Source of the DNA: Bacillota bacterium
Lineage (GTDB): Bacteria; Bacillota; Clostridia; Christensenellales; UBA1242
Assembly (NCBI GenBank): GCA_009780065.1
Contig: WRAS01000009.1
Location: 1 to 32,594 of the forward strand
Direction: 5' to 3'
DNA length: 32,594 bases
Below, in pieces: positions 16,757 to 24,871 of the stretch. Position 1 is the first letter of the stretch, and every line of letters starts with the position of its first letter. The notes beneath the pieces are model-generated. The model searched no databases. It was not told the DNA's origin and was given only the letters and a program-made list of their open reading frames with translations. The position numbers were made by a program, and so were the translations under genes.

Positions 16757-19042
16757 TTAGTCATGAGTATAATGAGGGCTATTCCAAACAATAGTGCCGC
16801 CAAAGTTAGAACTTAGCCATATTGGGTGCCATTCTGAACCGGGTCCGCTATGACCAAAATGGACTTCTGTGTTATTTACCCCATAAAACAAATGTGCACC
16901 CACGTTCACAACTGAGGCAGGGATATATATTCTAGGTGTGCCTTGTATGGTGGTAAATGGCTGCTCTCCTAAAGTCGTAACGGAAGATGGAATAACTATC
17001 TCGTGAGAAAAGCGAGTAGAAGAAAACGCACCTGTAGGAATGGTTGTTAGTTGTGCAAGAATAGTCAATCTTCCGTTCAATCCAGAACATCCGTTGAAAG
17101 CACTTACACCTAGATACACCACATTTGCCGGTATCGTTAAATCGCCGATAAAACCAGCGTTTGCCGTGAACGCACCCTGATGTATATGTGTCAGAGTAGA
17201 TGGCAAATTCAAGTTGCCCCTGAGTTGAGTGCGGTAGAATGCGTGTTGCCCTATAATTTCCAAACCATCGTGCAGTATCAAGTTTCCATTCGCCGCTACC
17301 TGTCGAAAGGCCTCTGATCCAATCACCCTGATATGTGCCGGAATTACAATATCCCCAACAAGTGTTCCGAACGGCGAAGGTGTCACATCCCCTTGTGCGG
17401 TGTTGATGTTGAAAAATGCAAACGGAGCAATGTGAGTTACGGGAAGGCGTCTAAAGGTCTCAGGTATTCTAAACTCATGAAGTGGCGCACCCCTGACACC
17501 ACTAACTGACCATTCCTGACCTTCGTTTACAAGTGTGAACGATAACCAAGGGTGATTGTATTCCCAAACTGCGAACAAAGAAACATTGGTTGTTATTGTG
17601 CCAAAACTTTCAAGCGGCTGCATATCTTCTAGGTTGTTAGTGCCACTAGTTAAACTCCACCCCATGAATGTATAATTGTGTCGAGTAAATGTATTTGCTA
17701 TTGCGTCCAAATCGTCTGCGCCGAAATAAGTGTCAATCACTACGTCCACACCTAATCCACCGTTCGCATTGAAAGTCACAGTTCTTGCCTCGGGTGTCCA
17801 AATAGCATAGAGAACAAGGTTTGCGTTCATGATATGAGTTGCGCCAAAAAGAAAACTTTGCCCCAATCCATTCGCCTGTGTATTCCAACCAGCAAAATCA
17901 AAGTTGGCACGAGTAAATCCTTGGTTCAAGACAACCGACAAACCAAAGCGTGTGGCAATTTCTTCTTGTTCCTCATCATCACAGTTCGACCTGAATGTAA
18001 CTGTCCTTGCGTCTGCTTGCCATATTGCATAAAGAACAATGTTGCCGTCCATGATATGTGATTGTCCCAAGTTAAAGGCTTGTGTGCCGCCCGGCGTTGT
18101 ACTCCAACCAATTAATGTGTGGTTTGCTTTTGTGAATGTTGTACCGGTCTGTAAGTTGATTGTCGCACCAAAGTATGTTGGATCTAGCACATCGCGACCA
18201 ACACCTGTGTGTGCGTTATAAGTAACTGTCCTTGCGTCCGGCGACCAAATTGCATAGAGGTTTAGATCTGCAACAATTGTGTGCGCTGCGTCAACATCAA
18301 ACCTTGTACCTTCGCCATCCGCTTGGGTGTTCCAACTTGAAATATGATGGTTCGCAAGAATAAATGATATGCCTTGACCGATGTGGGTGCTTTGTGAGAA
18401 CAAGTATGTGAACGTATCCGTTTGGTTAGCACTGCTATTTGAATTGTAGGTGATACTCCTTTGTTGTGCCTGCCAAACCGCATATAGTGTCAAGATTTGT
18501 GTCAGTTTCACGCTTTCCTCAAAAGCAAACGATTCGCCATTTCCATCAGAGCGCGTATTCCAACCAATCAACTCAAACCCATACCTTGTAAAAAGGTTAG
18601 CACCTGCCAAATCCATGCCTACATTTTTAAGCACGTTTTCGTTGATTTCAGCAAGACCCTGCTCACAGTTTGAGTTGTATATAATGCCGAGTTCAATCCT
18701 GCGCCACCTTGCGTGTGCCGTAGTTGCGTTGCTTATCCCGGAATAAAAGTTAAAGGCATTTGTGAGCTCACTATTACCGAACCAGCCATCAAAAACATAG
18801 TTCGCGCGTGTAGGCGCATTCGGCTCTACGACCGCGCGATTCCTTGCAACATATTGATTTTGTATCGCTGTCCCGCCGTTAGTGTCAAAAGTTACGACGA
18901 AAATCCTATTTGGATTGTAAATCACGTAATACCCAACCAAACCACCCACAACTAAAAACATTAGAATAAGAGCGACAAGCGTCACTCTAAACTTAGCAGA
19001 GTTTATTCGGGCATTTACAGAACTCGAACTTTTTGTCGTCAT
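16757..19042 (-). CDS. Surface protein with InlB B-repeats and BspA-type leucine-rich repeats
   Basis: 761 aa from the ATG at 19042. A short cytoplasmic N-terminus and one transmembrane helix (FRVTLVALILMFLVVGGLVGYYVIY) are followed by six Listeria-Bacteroides repeats (VTFDTNGG...; each ending YAxW) and a C-terminal BspA/LRR_5 domain (IPETFRRLPVTHIAPFAFF, VIGSEAFRQ, IIGQHAFYR, IPSSVTTLGEQPF). Such proteins are surface adhesins; N-terminal anchoring is inferred because there is no C-terminal helix. The frame extends to 19102, but the promoter at 19070-19098 would place that codon upstream of transcription start, and GGGGGAA lies 7 nt before 19042. The gene lies just downstream of the stranded mutS 3' end and has its own promoter. 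Confidence 0.82.
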   Translation of the reverse strand: MTTKSSSSVNARINSAKFRVTLVALILMFLVVGGLVGYYVIYNPNRIFVVTFDTNGGTAIQNQYVARNRAVVEPNAPTRANYVFDGWFGNSELTNAFNFYSGISNATTAHARWRRIELGIIYNSNCEQGLAEINENVLKNVGMDLAGANLFTRYGFELIGWNTRSDGNGESFAFEESVKLTQILTLYAVWQAQQRSITYNSNSSANQTDTFTYLFSQSTHIGQGISFILANHHISSWNTQADGEGTRFDVDAAHTIVADLNLYAIWSPDARTVTYNAHTGVGRDVLDPTYFGATINLQTGTTFTKANHTLIGWSTTPGGTQAFNLGQSHIMDGNIVLYAIWQADARTVTFRSNCDDEEQEEIATRFGLSVVLNQGFTRANFDFAGWNTQANGLGQSFLFGATHIMNANLVLYAIWTPEARTVTFNANGGLGVDVVIDTYFGADDLDAIANTFTRHNYTFMGWSLTSGTNNLEDMQPLESFGTITTNVSLFAVWEYNHPWLSFTLVNEGQEWSVSGVRGAPLHEFRIPETFRRLPVTHIAPFAFFNINTAQGDVTPSPFGTLVGDIVIPAHIRVIGSEAFRQVAANGNLILHDGLEIIGQHAFYRTQLRGNLNLPSTLTHIHQGAFTANAGFIGDLTIPANVVYLGVSAFNGCSGLNGRLTILAQLTTIPTGAFSSTRFSHEIVIPSSVTTLGEQPFTTIQGTPRIYIPASVVNVGAHLFYGVNNTEVHFGHSGPGSEWHPIWLSSNFGGTIVWNSPHYTHD

Positions 19043-19069
19043 TTGTGTATTCCCCCACTTATATAACTT

Positions 19070-19098
19070 AGTATATATCAAACACAAAAAAATCTCAA
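19070..19098 (-). promoter_or_regulatory. Sigma-A-type promoter of the 761-aa surface protein
   Basis: TTGAGA (19098-19093), 17-nt spacer, TATACT (19075-19070); each hexamer matches consensus at 5 of 6 positions. Transcription would start near 19063, leaving a leader of about 20 nt with a GGGGGAA ribosome binding site. Confidence 0.65.
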
Positions 19099-19126
19099 AC
19101 AATTATTGATTTATGGTCGATGATCC

Positions 19127-19672
19127 TTAAGACTTGGTTGCATTTATCAAATCACCAAGCACAGTCAATGCTTCCATCGGAGACAGATGGTTAACATCAA
19201 TATCTTGGAGTTTAGAGATTACAGGATGTGCTACTGCCACCTCTTTCTCTACGACACGCGGTCCAACCTTCTTCCCTGACAACTGCAACTGCGTTGCTTT
19301 ATCAATCTCATAAAGTTTCTTCGCATTGTTAATTATCTCTTGCGGAATACCCGCCAACTTTGCAACCTCAATACCGAAACTGTGTTCTTCTTTACCTGGT
19401 AGAATCTTATGCAAAAAGACGATGTTGCCATCGATTACTGATGTAGTTGCACGGTAATTCTTTATTTTGCTATTCTCGTCAGCAAGGGCGGCGAGTTCGT
19501 GGAAATGTGTGGCGAACATCGCCATACACCCTATCTTGTCAGTGACATACGAAATTGTTGCAGAAGCAATCGCCTTTCCTTCTTGTGTTCCAGTACCTCT
19601 TCCTAGCTCATCAATGAGCAAAAGGCTGTTTTTTGTGGCGTTGTGGAGCAAGGTACAAATCTGGTTAAGTTC
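19127..19672 (-). pseudogene. Stranded 3' end of mutS (about 181 codons)
   Basis: From the codon for Glu in TELNQICTLL to the stop, this matches residues 680-861 of the intact MutS at 25520-28105 with only scattered differences (LLLIDELGRGTGT, MFATHFHELAALAD, LPGKEEHSFGIEVAKLAG, SPMEALTVLGDL). It holds Walker B and the C-terminal dimerisation part, but no Walker A, clamp, lever or mismatch-binding domain, so it cannot work as MutS. The frame continues upstream to about 19856 through unrelated sequence, with only a TTG (19789) as a formal start and no ribosome binding site. The lack of in-frame stops shows it has either decayed little or was displaced recently. It is interpreted as the host's original mutS 3' end, cut off by integration of the element at 19673-26068. 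Confidence 0.82.
19626..19672 (-). repeat. Right copy of the 47-bp mutS repeat (att-like)
   Basis: Matches 26022-26068 at 46 of 47 positions in the same orientation. Homology to mutS stops abruptly at 19672; on the element side the sequence is unrelated. It is the candidate junction between the element and the stranded host mutS end. Confidence 0.6.
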
Positions 19673-19854
19673 AGTTGTGGAGCTTAGTCGGAATATTGGA
19701 ATTCTCGCAGGATTCATATTCCAGTATATCAGACTTCCCGCAGTATAGGACAAGTTTGTGAAAAAGTTATCGCATTTTACTTTCAGCAACGTGGCATAGT
19801 CAGCCTCAAAATAGCCAGTCCAGTCCTGATTTTCATGCTCGAATGTGCATTTAC

Positions 19855-19884
19855 ACAGTCAATATGTAAATGCTTTACACAGAA
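19855..19884. repeat. Direct repeat A flanking the 306-aa gene
   Basis: Thirty bases (ACAGTCAATATGTAAATGCT..., ending ACACAGAA) matching 20856-20883 with one mismatch and a 2-nt gap, in the same orientation. The -35 hexamer of the 306-aa gene's promoter lies in the other copy; here the matching position has no -10. Confidence 0.6.
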
Positions 19885-19901
19885 TATTTTTAACAATCAG
19901 C

Positions 19902-20822
19902 TCAATCCGGATTCACTTTTTTGTTTCTAGCCATCTTAACTAACTCTTCTCTCAATCTTCTAGGAAACATGCTGTATCGATTTCCACCGCCAAAATTATA
20001 TTTATCCCAATATACTCGGTCGTACATAACGGCATCAAGAAATTCACCCCTATAATACTTTGACATTTCTTCTGCGGTTGTTTTTTTCGACATAATCAAT
20101 CTGTTGTTGTCGTGCGATAATATCTGTCTCCATCTCGAACCATCTTCCGTTTCCATCATTAAGTCAAATGAACATCCCCAAAAATTTTGAACTATATGGT
20201 TCTTATGAAAACTTACCCTTAACTTAATTCTATCGCCAGTACTTATCATAGTTTCTCTACCTGGGACAACATACTCTGCTCCGCCAGTGGTTGATAGAGT
20301 TTGGTACCACTGTTCACAGTTTTGCATCAAACTCCCATCTCTCTCAAGGTTAGAAAGCAGATAAAACCAAATGACATTACTCTTACCAATATTTTCAAGT
20401 TCCACAACCCAACTAACCCAGTCTTTATTCTTATTTTTAAAAACATCTTTATATTTACAATATGGTTTTTTGAAACCGCCATTTCGACCTTTTGGATTAA
20501 ATCCGCTAGAAGGATTTCCATTTTTGTTGTAGAGTGGCGTAAAATTTATCATATCAGCGTCTAATGATTCATATGGTAAGAAAAAAGCATCAATATCGTA
20601 ATCGACTTTATCATTAGCATTATACTTTACGCTCTCTCCAGAGATGACCTTAAATTGAGGTCTACCTAAAATTTCTTGCCGCCGTCTTTCTGCTTCATCG
20701 GCACGAATGCGATGTTCATCAAGGACACGAACTCTCCTATCATTTTTTAAGGTAAATATAAATGCTGCAAGTGCCAAAGCAAAACCCAAACCAGCAAACA
20801 GTATAGATAATGTTCCTTCCAA
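19902..20822 (-). CDS. Membrane-anchored protein of unknown function (element cargo)
   Basis: 306 aa. An N-terminal helix (SILFAGLGFALALAAFIFTL) is followed by an Arg/Glu-rich, helical, coiled-coil-like stretch (about 28-55: NDRRVRVLDEHRIRADEAERRRQEIL) and then a globular, aromatic- and Trp-rich domain (WVSWVVELENIGKSNVIWFYL; IKLRVSFHKN) that looks mostly beta. No catalytic motif is recognised. Start: the only early candidate is a TTG at 20822, because the next ATG (near residue 90) would remove the helix; the TTG lies about 6 nt after the predicted transcription start, so the leader is nearly absent. Direct repeats lie on both sides (19855-19884 and 20856-20883). A sensor or defence role for this membrane protein is conceivable from its setting only. 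Confidence 0.65.
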   Translation of the reverse strand: MEGTLSILFAGLGFALALAAFIFTLKNDRRVRVLDEHRIRADEAERRRQEILGRPQFKVISGESVKYNANDKVDYDIDAFFLPYESLDADMINFTPLYNKNGNPSSGFNPKGRNGGFKKPYCKYKDVFKNKNKDWVSWVVELENIGKSNVIWFYLLSNLERDGSLMQNCEQWYQTLSTTGGAEYVVPGRETMISTGDRIKLRVSFHKNHIVQNFWGCSFDLMMETEDGSRWRQILSHDNNRLIMSKKTTAEEMSKYYRGEFLDAVMYDRVYWDKYNFGGGNRYSMFPRRLREELVKMARNKKVNPD

Positions 20823-20834
20823 TCCCGTATGTCT

Positions 20835-20863
20835 ATTATAGTTGTGCAGACAAAAACAGTCAA
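20835..20863 (-). promoter_or_regulatory. Strong sigma-A promoter of the 306-aa gene
   Basis: TTGACT (20863-20858), exactly 17 nt, TATAAT (20840-20835). The best promoter match in the window. The -35 and the bases upstream of it belong to direct repeat B. Confidence 0.75.
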
Positions 20864-20883
20864 TATAAATGCTCTACACAGAA
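20856..20883. repeat. Direct repeat B flanking the 306-aa gene
   Basis: Partner of 19855-19884, same orientation, 1 kb away. It includes the TTGACT -35 of the 306-aa gene. Confidence 0.6.
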
Positions 20884-20952
20884 ACTATTCCCTGGAAATC
20901 AACCAGCAGTTCGCTAGTTTTTTCATATCTAAATCATTAAAAGGAGGTTCTT

Positions 20953-21201
20953 ATGAATAAAATACTAAAACTAATAGTCATTGATTATTGCAATCAGAAA
21001 CCCAGCGCAGAATATCGGCTATTGCGAAAAGAAGTTTGCGATGCCCAAGCAAAGTTTATGTCGATGCTAAACAGGAAGCAACGGAAAACATTTCTTGAAC
21101 TTGATTCTCTAAGTGGACAACTCAATGTAGTTGCACAGGATGATTTTGCTGAGTTTCTTTCCTCATACTACAAGGCTAACTTAGCTTATCCTTGTAATTA
21201 A
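20953..21201 (+). CDS. Small helical protein, element-associated (DUF6809-like)
   Basis: 82 aa with an excellent AAAGGAGG ribosome binding site 6 nt before the ATG, so it is real. The layout, an N-terminal helix (MNKILKLIVIDYC), a P-S-x-EYRLLRKE motif, an Arg/Lys-rich helix ending RKTFLELDSLSGQ, and a C-terminal DFAEFLSSYYKA helix, recalls the short DUF6809-type proteins common on mobile elements of gut Bacillota. That assignment is from general resemblance and is not certain. No catalytic residues are evident. The last 26 nt overlap the convergent 782-aa gene. Orientation matches the recombinase, opposite to the two membrane genes. Confidence 0.7.
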   Translation: MNKILKLIVIDYCNQKPSAEYRLLRKEVCDAQAKFMSMLNRKQRKTFLELDSLSGQLNVVAQDDFAEFLSSYYKANLAYPCN

Positions 21202-23524
21202 TAATCTTAATTTTTGATTTGTCACCTTTTGCATCATACCTAAACACTGCACGAATAACATAATGAGTTTTTTTGATTATGTCATATAGTTGCTCTCTAT
21301 TTAAGAAAATCTGAACACCACCATAATTGTATACAAGCCGCCCGTCTTCACGGGTATAGTCACGCTGGATAATGTTTGATATTTCCTCGTCGTTTAACCG
21401 ATAAGTTCTTGTTACTTCCTCGTTGACTTCAACATTATAGCTGATAGCTCCATCTGTCCATACAAGATTCATTTTGTGAGGCAAGAAATGGCTTTCAATT
21501 TTCTCAAGATTCAAATCCTTTGTACTTTCATAGTATAGATGATCCCCACGAGAATACTTTGCTGTCTTTTTCAACCAAGGAGATGCTGGTGTAATTGTTG
21601 TAGGAGTTCCAATCTTCTTTTTAAGAATATCCTGAATCGTGAAAATTATTGAATCCTTAAACGAACGTATGTTCAATTCAAACATATCCCCATGAACATG
21701 AATTCCCTTTCTCTCCAAAGGAATATTGACAAGAGTTGCCATTTGTCTCCAATCACCAGACAACGGCAGCTTGTCATCATAACCAAAGCGTGGATTCCCT
21801 TCTTTATCAACCATGATAATTTTAATTGCATCTAATAGTTGCTTTGTCCATTTGTCAAGTTCTTCATCTGTCACTGGGTTAGTCTGCTCTAGAACCTCCA
21901 CGGCTACGGTAGAATTGACTTCGTTTTTGAACTCGCTAAATGCCTTTATCGTACTTTCCTTGAAGTTTGATACATCGCATAGATCAAAGAATTCACGAAA
22001 TTTCATTTCTTCCTTTAACCATGAACTATCGTGTCCTTGCATAATTTGCTTGCCACTTGTTCTTGTTTCTCTATGGCCGTACCAACGAGAATGGATAGTA
22101 TTGGCGACATCATCTTTTAATTTCTGATTATCGCCAACGATAGTATCAATAAACTTTATATCCCACAGGTAAAGAGCATAAGTTTCAAGATACCAATCGA
22201 TTATGTTTGTGTGACTAAACATACTATCAACATGGCTTACACCACTGCGAAATAATAACCGCTCAAAGAATTCAACATACTCTAAAATTTTTTCTAGTGG
22301 AACAGGGCTATAACTATGGCGGATTGTTCCTATCTCGATTACATTTTTAAATTTACTCGTCCAGTTAATTCGCAGCAAACTTCCATTCATCTCAGTATTA
22401 AGAAAAGTTGCAATGTTCGCTTTTGTATAGTCAGTTGCATGCCCCCAAGTTGTCATCAAATAATATAAATAAAATGTGGTAGCCATAATAAAGACTTGAC
22501 TATTTTCTTTCTCGGTAGATAATAACCACATTGACTCACTTAAAACATCTACTATCGCATCAAAGAAAATTTTGTGCTTTTCCTCGTTTATTGCATACGA
22601 AAGACAAGACAAGAACATTTTGTTTGAAAAGTTTACCTCACCACTATCCTCCTCCATATTCCGTAAAAGAGAAGTCAGACATATTGAAAATATCTTTTTG
22701 AAGTCATCACGCAAATTTTTAATTAAATCTTTATCAATACGACTAACCGCAAAGAGTGTTCTTGTAAGTTGATAATATGAATCCTCGCCAAGGAGTTTAA
22801 CAATATTCCATTCATCGTGAAATGATAAAGCCCATTTTATGTTATCAAATGCATAATCATAAATTTCTGTAAAGTCGCTATCAATTAGTTTGGATGATCT
22901 TTCGGATATCTTACGAAGTTCGTTGTTTTGCAATTCAAACAACTCATTCAAGCGTCTTGCCTTAATTTCAGTGGTTGACTTTCTCCCTGTTTGAACTTGC
23001 AAAGTTTTTCCTATGCCTTTTGTGAAAAGTAAAAGTGCCGTAACTTTGTCAACATTTATATATAATTTGTCCTCATTTTCACTTGTCTTTTTCTTTTGCT
23101 TTTTCTTTATTGATTTTGCCTCAACTTTATCTCTGAATAAGAGATGGTTTCTATAGATTCTTTCAAATGCTTTCTCCTCTCCTAAGAGCAATGGAAGCTC
23201 CTTTCTGATAAATAAAATTGATAATAATAACAAAATCAGAGTCAAGCCACTGGCAACAGACCAATAGATAATCAAAGCACAAGTAGGAATGCTTTCACAA
23301 AACGAATTGTGATAAATGTACCCAACCATAATTACAATCAACAACAAAGATATAACTAAAGCAGAGAATAAATAAACCTGGAAGGTTAACATTCGTCTAC
23401 TCAATTTTCTCCAGTCTTTAATGGTAATTCCCCACATCGTATCTTTGTTCATAGAAATAACAACCGCCATCACCGTGACAAGTGCTATGAAGAGTGCAAC
23501 TATGGTGGGTGCAAAGATTTCCAT
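21176..23524 (-). CDS. Large membrane-anchored protein of unknown function (element cargo)
   Basis: 782 aa. Three or four hydrophobic helices fill the first 110 residues (about 5-25, 48-70, 84-106), followed by a Lys-rich linker (KKKQKKKTSENEDK, near 145) and a cytoplasmic-looking region of about 630 residues, mostly alpha-helical and rich in charged and aromatic residues. A more beta-like C-terminal part begins near 640 (SPWLKKTAKYSRGDHLYYE). No nucleotide-binding, nuclease, protease or kinase motif was recognised. It is divergent from the recombinase and convergent with the 82-aa gene. No Shine-Dalgarno sequence; a TGn-TAAGAT element lies exactly 6 nt before the ATG. By position it is the element's main cargo; a phage-defence or signalling role is speculation. 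Confidence 0.75.
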   Translation of the reverse strand: MEIFAPTIVALFIALVTVMAVVISMNKDTMWGITIKDWRKLSRRMLTFQVYLFSALVISLLLIVIMVGYIYHNSFCESIPTCALIIYWSVASGLTLILLLLSILFIRKELPLLLGEEKAFERIYRNHLLFRDKVEAKSIKKKQKKKTSENEDKLYINVDKVTALLLFTKGIGKTLQVQTGRKSTTEIKARRLNELFELQNNELRKISERSSKLIDSDFTEIYDYAFDNIKWALSFHDEWNIVKLLGEDSYYQLTRTLFAVSRIDKDLIKNLRDDFKKIFSICLTSLLRNMEEDSGEVNFSNKMFLSCLSYAINEEKHKIFFDAIVDVLSESMWLLSTEKENSQVFIMATTFYLYYLMTTWGHATDYTKANIATFLNTEMNGSLLRINWTSKFKNVIEIGTIRHSYSPVPLEKILEYVEFFERLLFRSGVSHVDSMFSHTNIIDWYLETYALYLWDIKFIDTIVGDNQKLKDDVANTIHSRWYGHRETRTSGKQIMQGHDSSWLKEEMKFREFFDLCDVSNFKESTIKAFSEFKNEVNSTVAVEVLEQTNPVTDEELDKWTKQLLDAIKIIMVDKEGNPRFGYDDKLPLSGDWRQMATLVNIPLERKGIHVHGDMFELNIRSFKDSIIFTIQDILKKKIGTPTTITPASPWLKKTAKYSRGDHLYYESTKDLNLEKIESHFLPHKMNLVWTDGAISYNVEVNEEVTRTYRLNDEEISNIIQRDYTREDGRLVYNYGGVQIFLNREQLYDIIKKTHYVIRAVFRYDAKGDKSKIKIINYKDKLS

Positions 23525-23530
23525 TGTTGC

Positions 23531-23559
23531 ATCTTAACATAAATCGATAGCAAATGCAA
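23531..23559 (-). promoter_or_regulatory. Promoter of the 782-aa gene, positioned for a leaderless transcript
   Basis: TTGCAT (23559-23554), 17-nt spacer ending in TGT, then TAAGAT (23536-23531), which gives an extended -10 (TGn). Six bases later comes the ATG. Confidence 0.45.
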
Positions 23560-23598
23560 TTTAAACCAATTTTGAGAGAAAACTACAAACCTACTCTG

Positions 23599-23642
23599 AA
23601 ATTTGGTTGTGCGTACGTATAACATTTGATGAGACCAAATTT
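23599..23642. repeat. Inverted repeat between the divergent 782-aa and recombinase genes
   Basis: AAATTTGGT (23599-23607) and ACCAAATTT (23634-23642), perfect 9-nt arms, 26-nt spacer. It lies about 100 nt upstream of the recombinase start in the shared regulatory region. It could be an operator or a recombinase-related site; no T-run follows, so it is not a terminator. Confidence 0.4.
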
Positions 23643-23743
23643 ATAGGAGGTATAAAAACTTTAGAATTTAACTCTAAAAATCCATTCGGAATGTGTATAA
23701 CACTATCACAAACAAAAGATTAAAATTACAAGGAGAAATTCAA

Positions 23744-24871
23744 ATGAATAACGAAACACAAGCGGCAACACGAGCCGCGATTTACATTCGTGTATCAACA
23801 GATCGGCAAGCCGAGAGAGGTTATTCCATATCGGAGCAAGAAACCAAACTCAAAGCCATGTGTACAGCCCAGGGACTCAAAGTTTACAAAGTATATTGTG
23901 ACGATGGTTATACCGGGAGCAACATGGAACGCCCTGCCCTGAAAAAACTTCTGAAAGATGTTTGGGAAGGAAAAATCAAGAGCGTCGTAATTTACAAGTT
24001 GGATCGTCTCTCTCGGGACATACAGGATCTGTTAGAAATTATCAGGAGGATATTTATGCCATCTAAAACCCGACTAATTTCACTTACAGAAAGCATCGAC
24101 ACCTGCACTCCGGGGGGCCGCGCAGCACTAAATGTCTTAGCGACATTTGCGGAACTAGAGAAGGACACCATAAACGAAAGAATGGAGATGGGTCGGATTG
24201 GTTATGTCAAATCAGGTAAATGGTTTGGAAAAGTTCCATTTGGCTATGACCGCAACAAAGAAGGAAATCTTGTGCTAAACGCTGACGCAATTAAAGTAAG
24301 ACAAGTGTTCGACATGTACCTTCACGGCAAAGGGCTGAAAGAAATTGCTGAAACACTCAAACTGACAAGTTCTGAGTCTGTTAACAGTATTCTTAAAAGC
24401 AAAGCCAGTCACGGATTCGTTCAATATAGAGGCGAATACTTCCAAGGAATACATGAACCTATTATCAGCAAGGAAACTTATGACATAGCGGCAGAATTGC
24501 GTGCAAGACAAAAGTTTATGCAGAAAGGCTCAGCACCGTCGCCATATGTCTTGGTTGGATTACTGTACTGTGGAAAATGTGGCTCAAAGATGGCTTATGT
24601 AAAGCAAGAACATTACACCAAGATAGTCTGCCATTCTACACGAAAGTCTAGACCTCATCTTATCGTAGACCCAAACTGCAAAAACCCTAGACTTAGGGCG
24701 GTCAATGTTGAAGAGACCGTGTTAGAGAAATTATTTAATAGAGTCGATGGCATTAAAGATTCATGGAGCGAGTCTGACACTGAGGAGAAACGCATAGCTT
24801 TGCGTTCGCGAATAGAAAAGATTATTGTTACCGATGGCGATATAGATATCCATTGGCATCAGGGTCATTGA
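23744..24871 (+). CDS. Serine site-specific recombinase (large type, short C-terminal part)
   Basis: 375 aa. The resolvase-type catalytic domain is intact: IYIRVSTDRQ with nucleophile Ser18, DDGYTGSNMERPALKKLL, VVIYKLDRLSRD and the long helix AALNVLATFAELEKDTINERMEMG. The 'recombinase' DNA-binding domain follows (GYVKSGKWFGKVPFGYDRN...), then a zinc ribbon (YCGKCGSKM ... C ... C). After the ribbon the protein passes directly to the terminal DSWSESDTEEKRIALRSRIEKIIVTDG..IDIHW segment. The coiled-coil subdomain that normally interrupts this region, and which controls integration versus excision, is missing or very short. Start: ATG at 23744 with AAGGAG 8 nt upstream, in preference to the open frame from 23693. 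The 3' end overlaps the zincin gene by 7 nt. It is the likely integrase of the element. Confidence 0.9.
   Translation: MNNETQAATRAAIYIRVSTDRQAERGYSISEQETKLKAMCTAQGLKVYKVYCDDGYTGSNMERPALKKLLKDVWEGKIKSVVIYKLDRLSRDIQDLLEIIRRIFMPSKTRLISLTESIDTCTPGGRAALNVLATFAELEKDTINERMEMGRIGYVKSGKWFGKVPFGYDRNKEGNLVLNADAIKVRQVFDMYLHGKGLKEIAETLKLTSSESVNSILKSKASHGFVQYRGEYFQGIHEPIISKETYDIAAELRARQKFMQKGSAPSPYVLVGLLYCGKCGSKMAYVKQEHYTKIVCHSTRKSRPHLIVDPNCKNPRLRAVNVEETVLEKLFNRVDGIKDSWSESDTEEKRIALRSRIEKIIVTDGDIDIHWHQGH

Noticed and set aside
19127..19789. A functional short MutS-like protein
   Set aside because: No Walker A or DNA-binding domains, only a TTG start without a ribosome binding site, and the first ~38 residues are unrelated sequence; it is better read as a stranded gene end.
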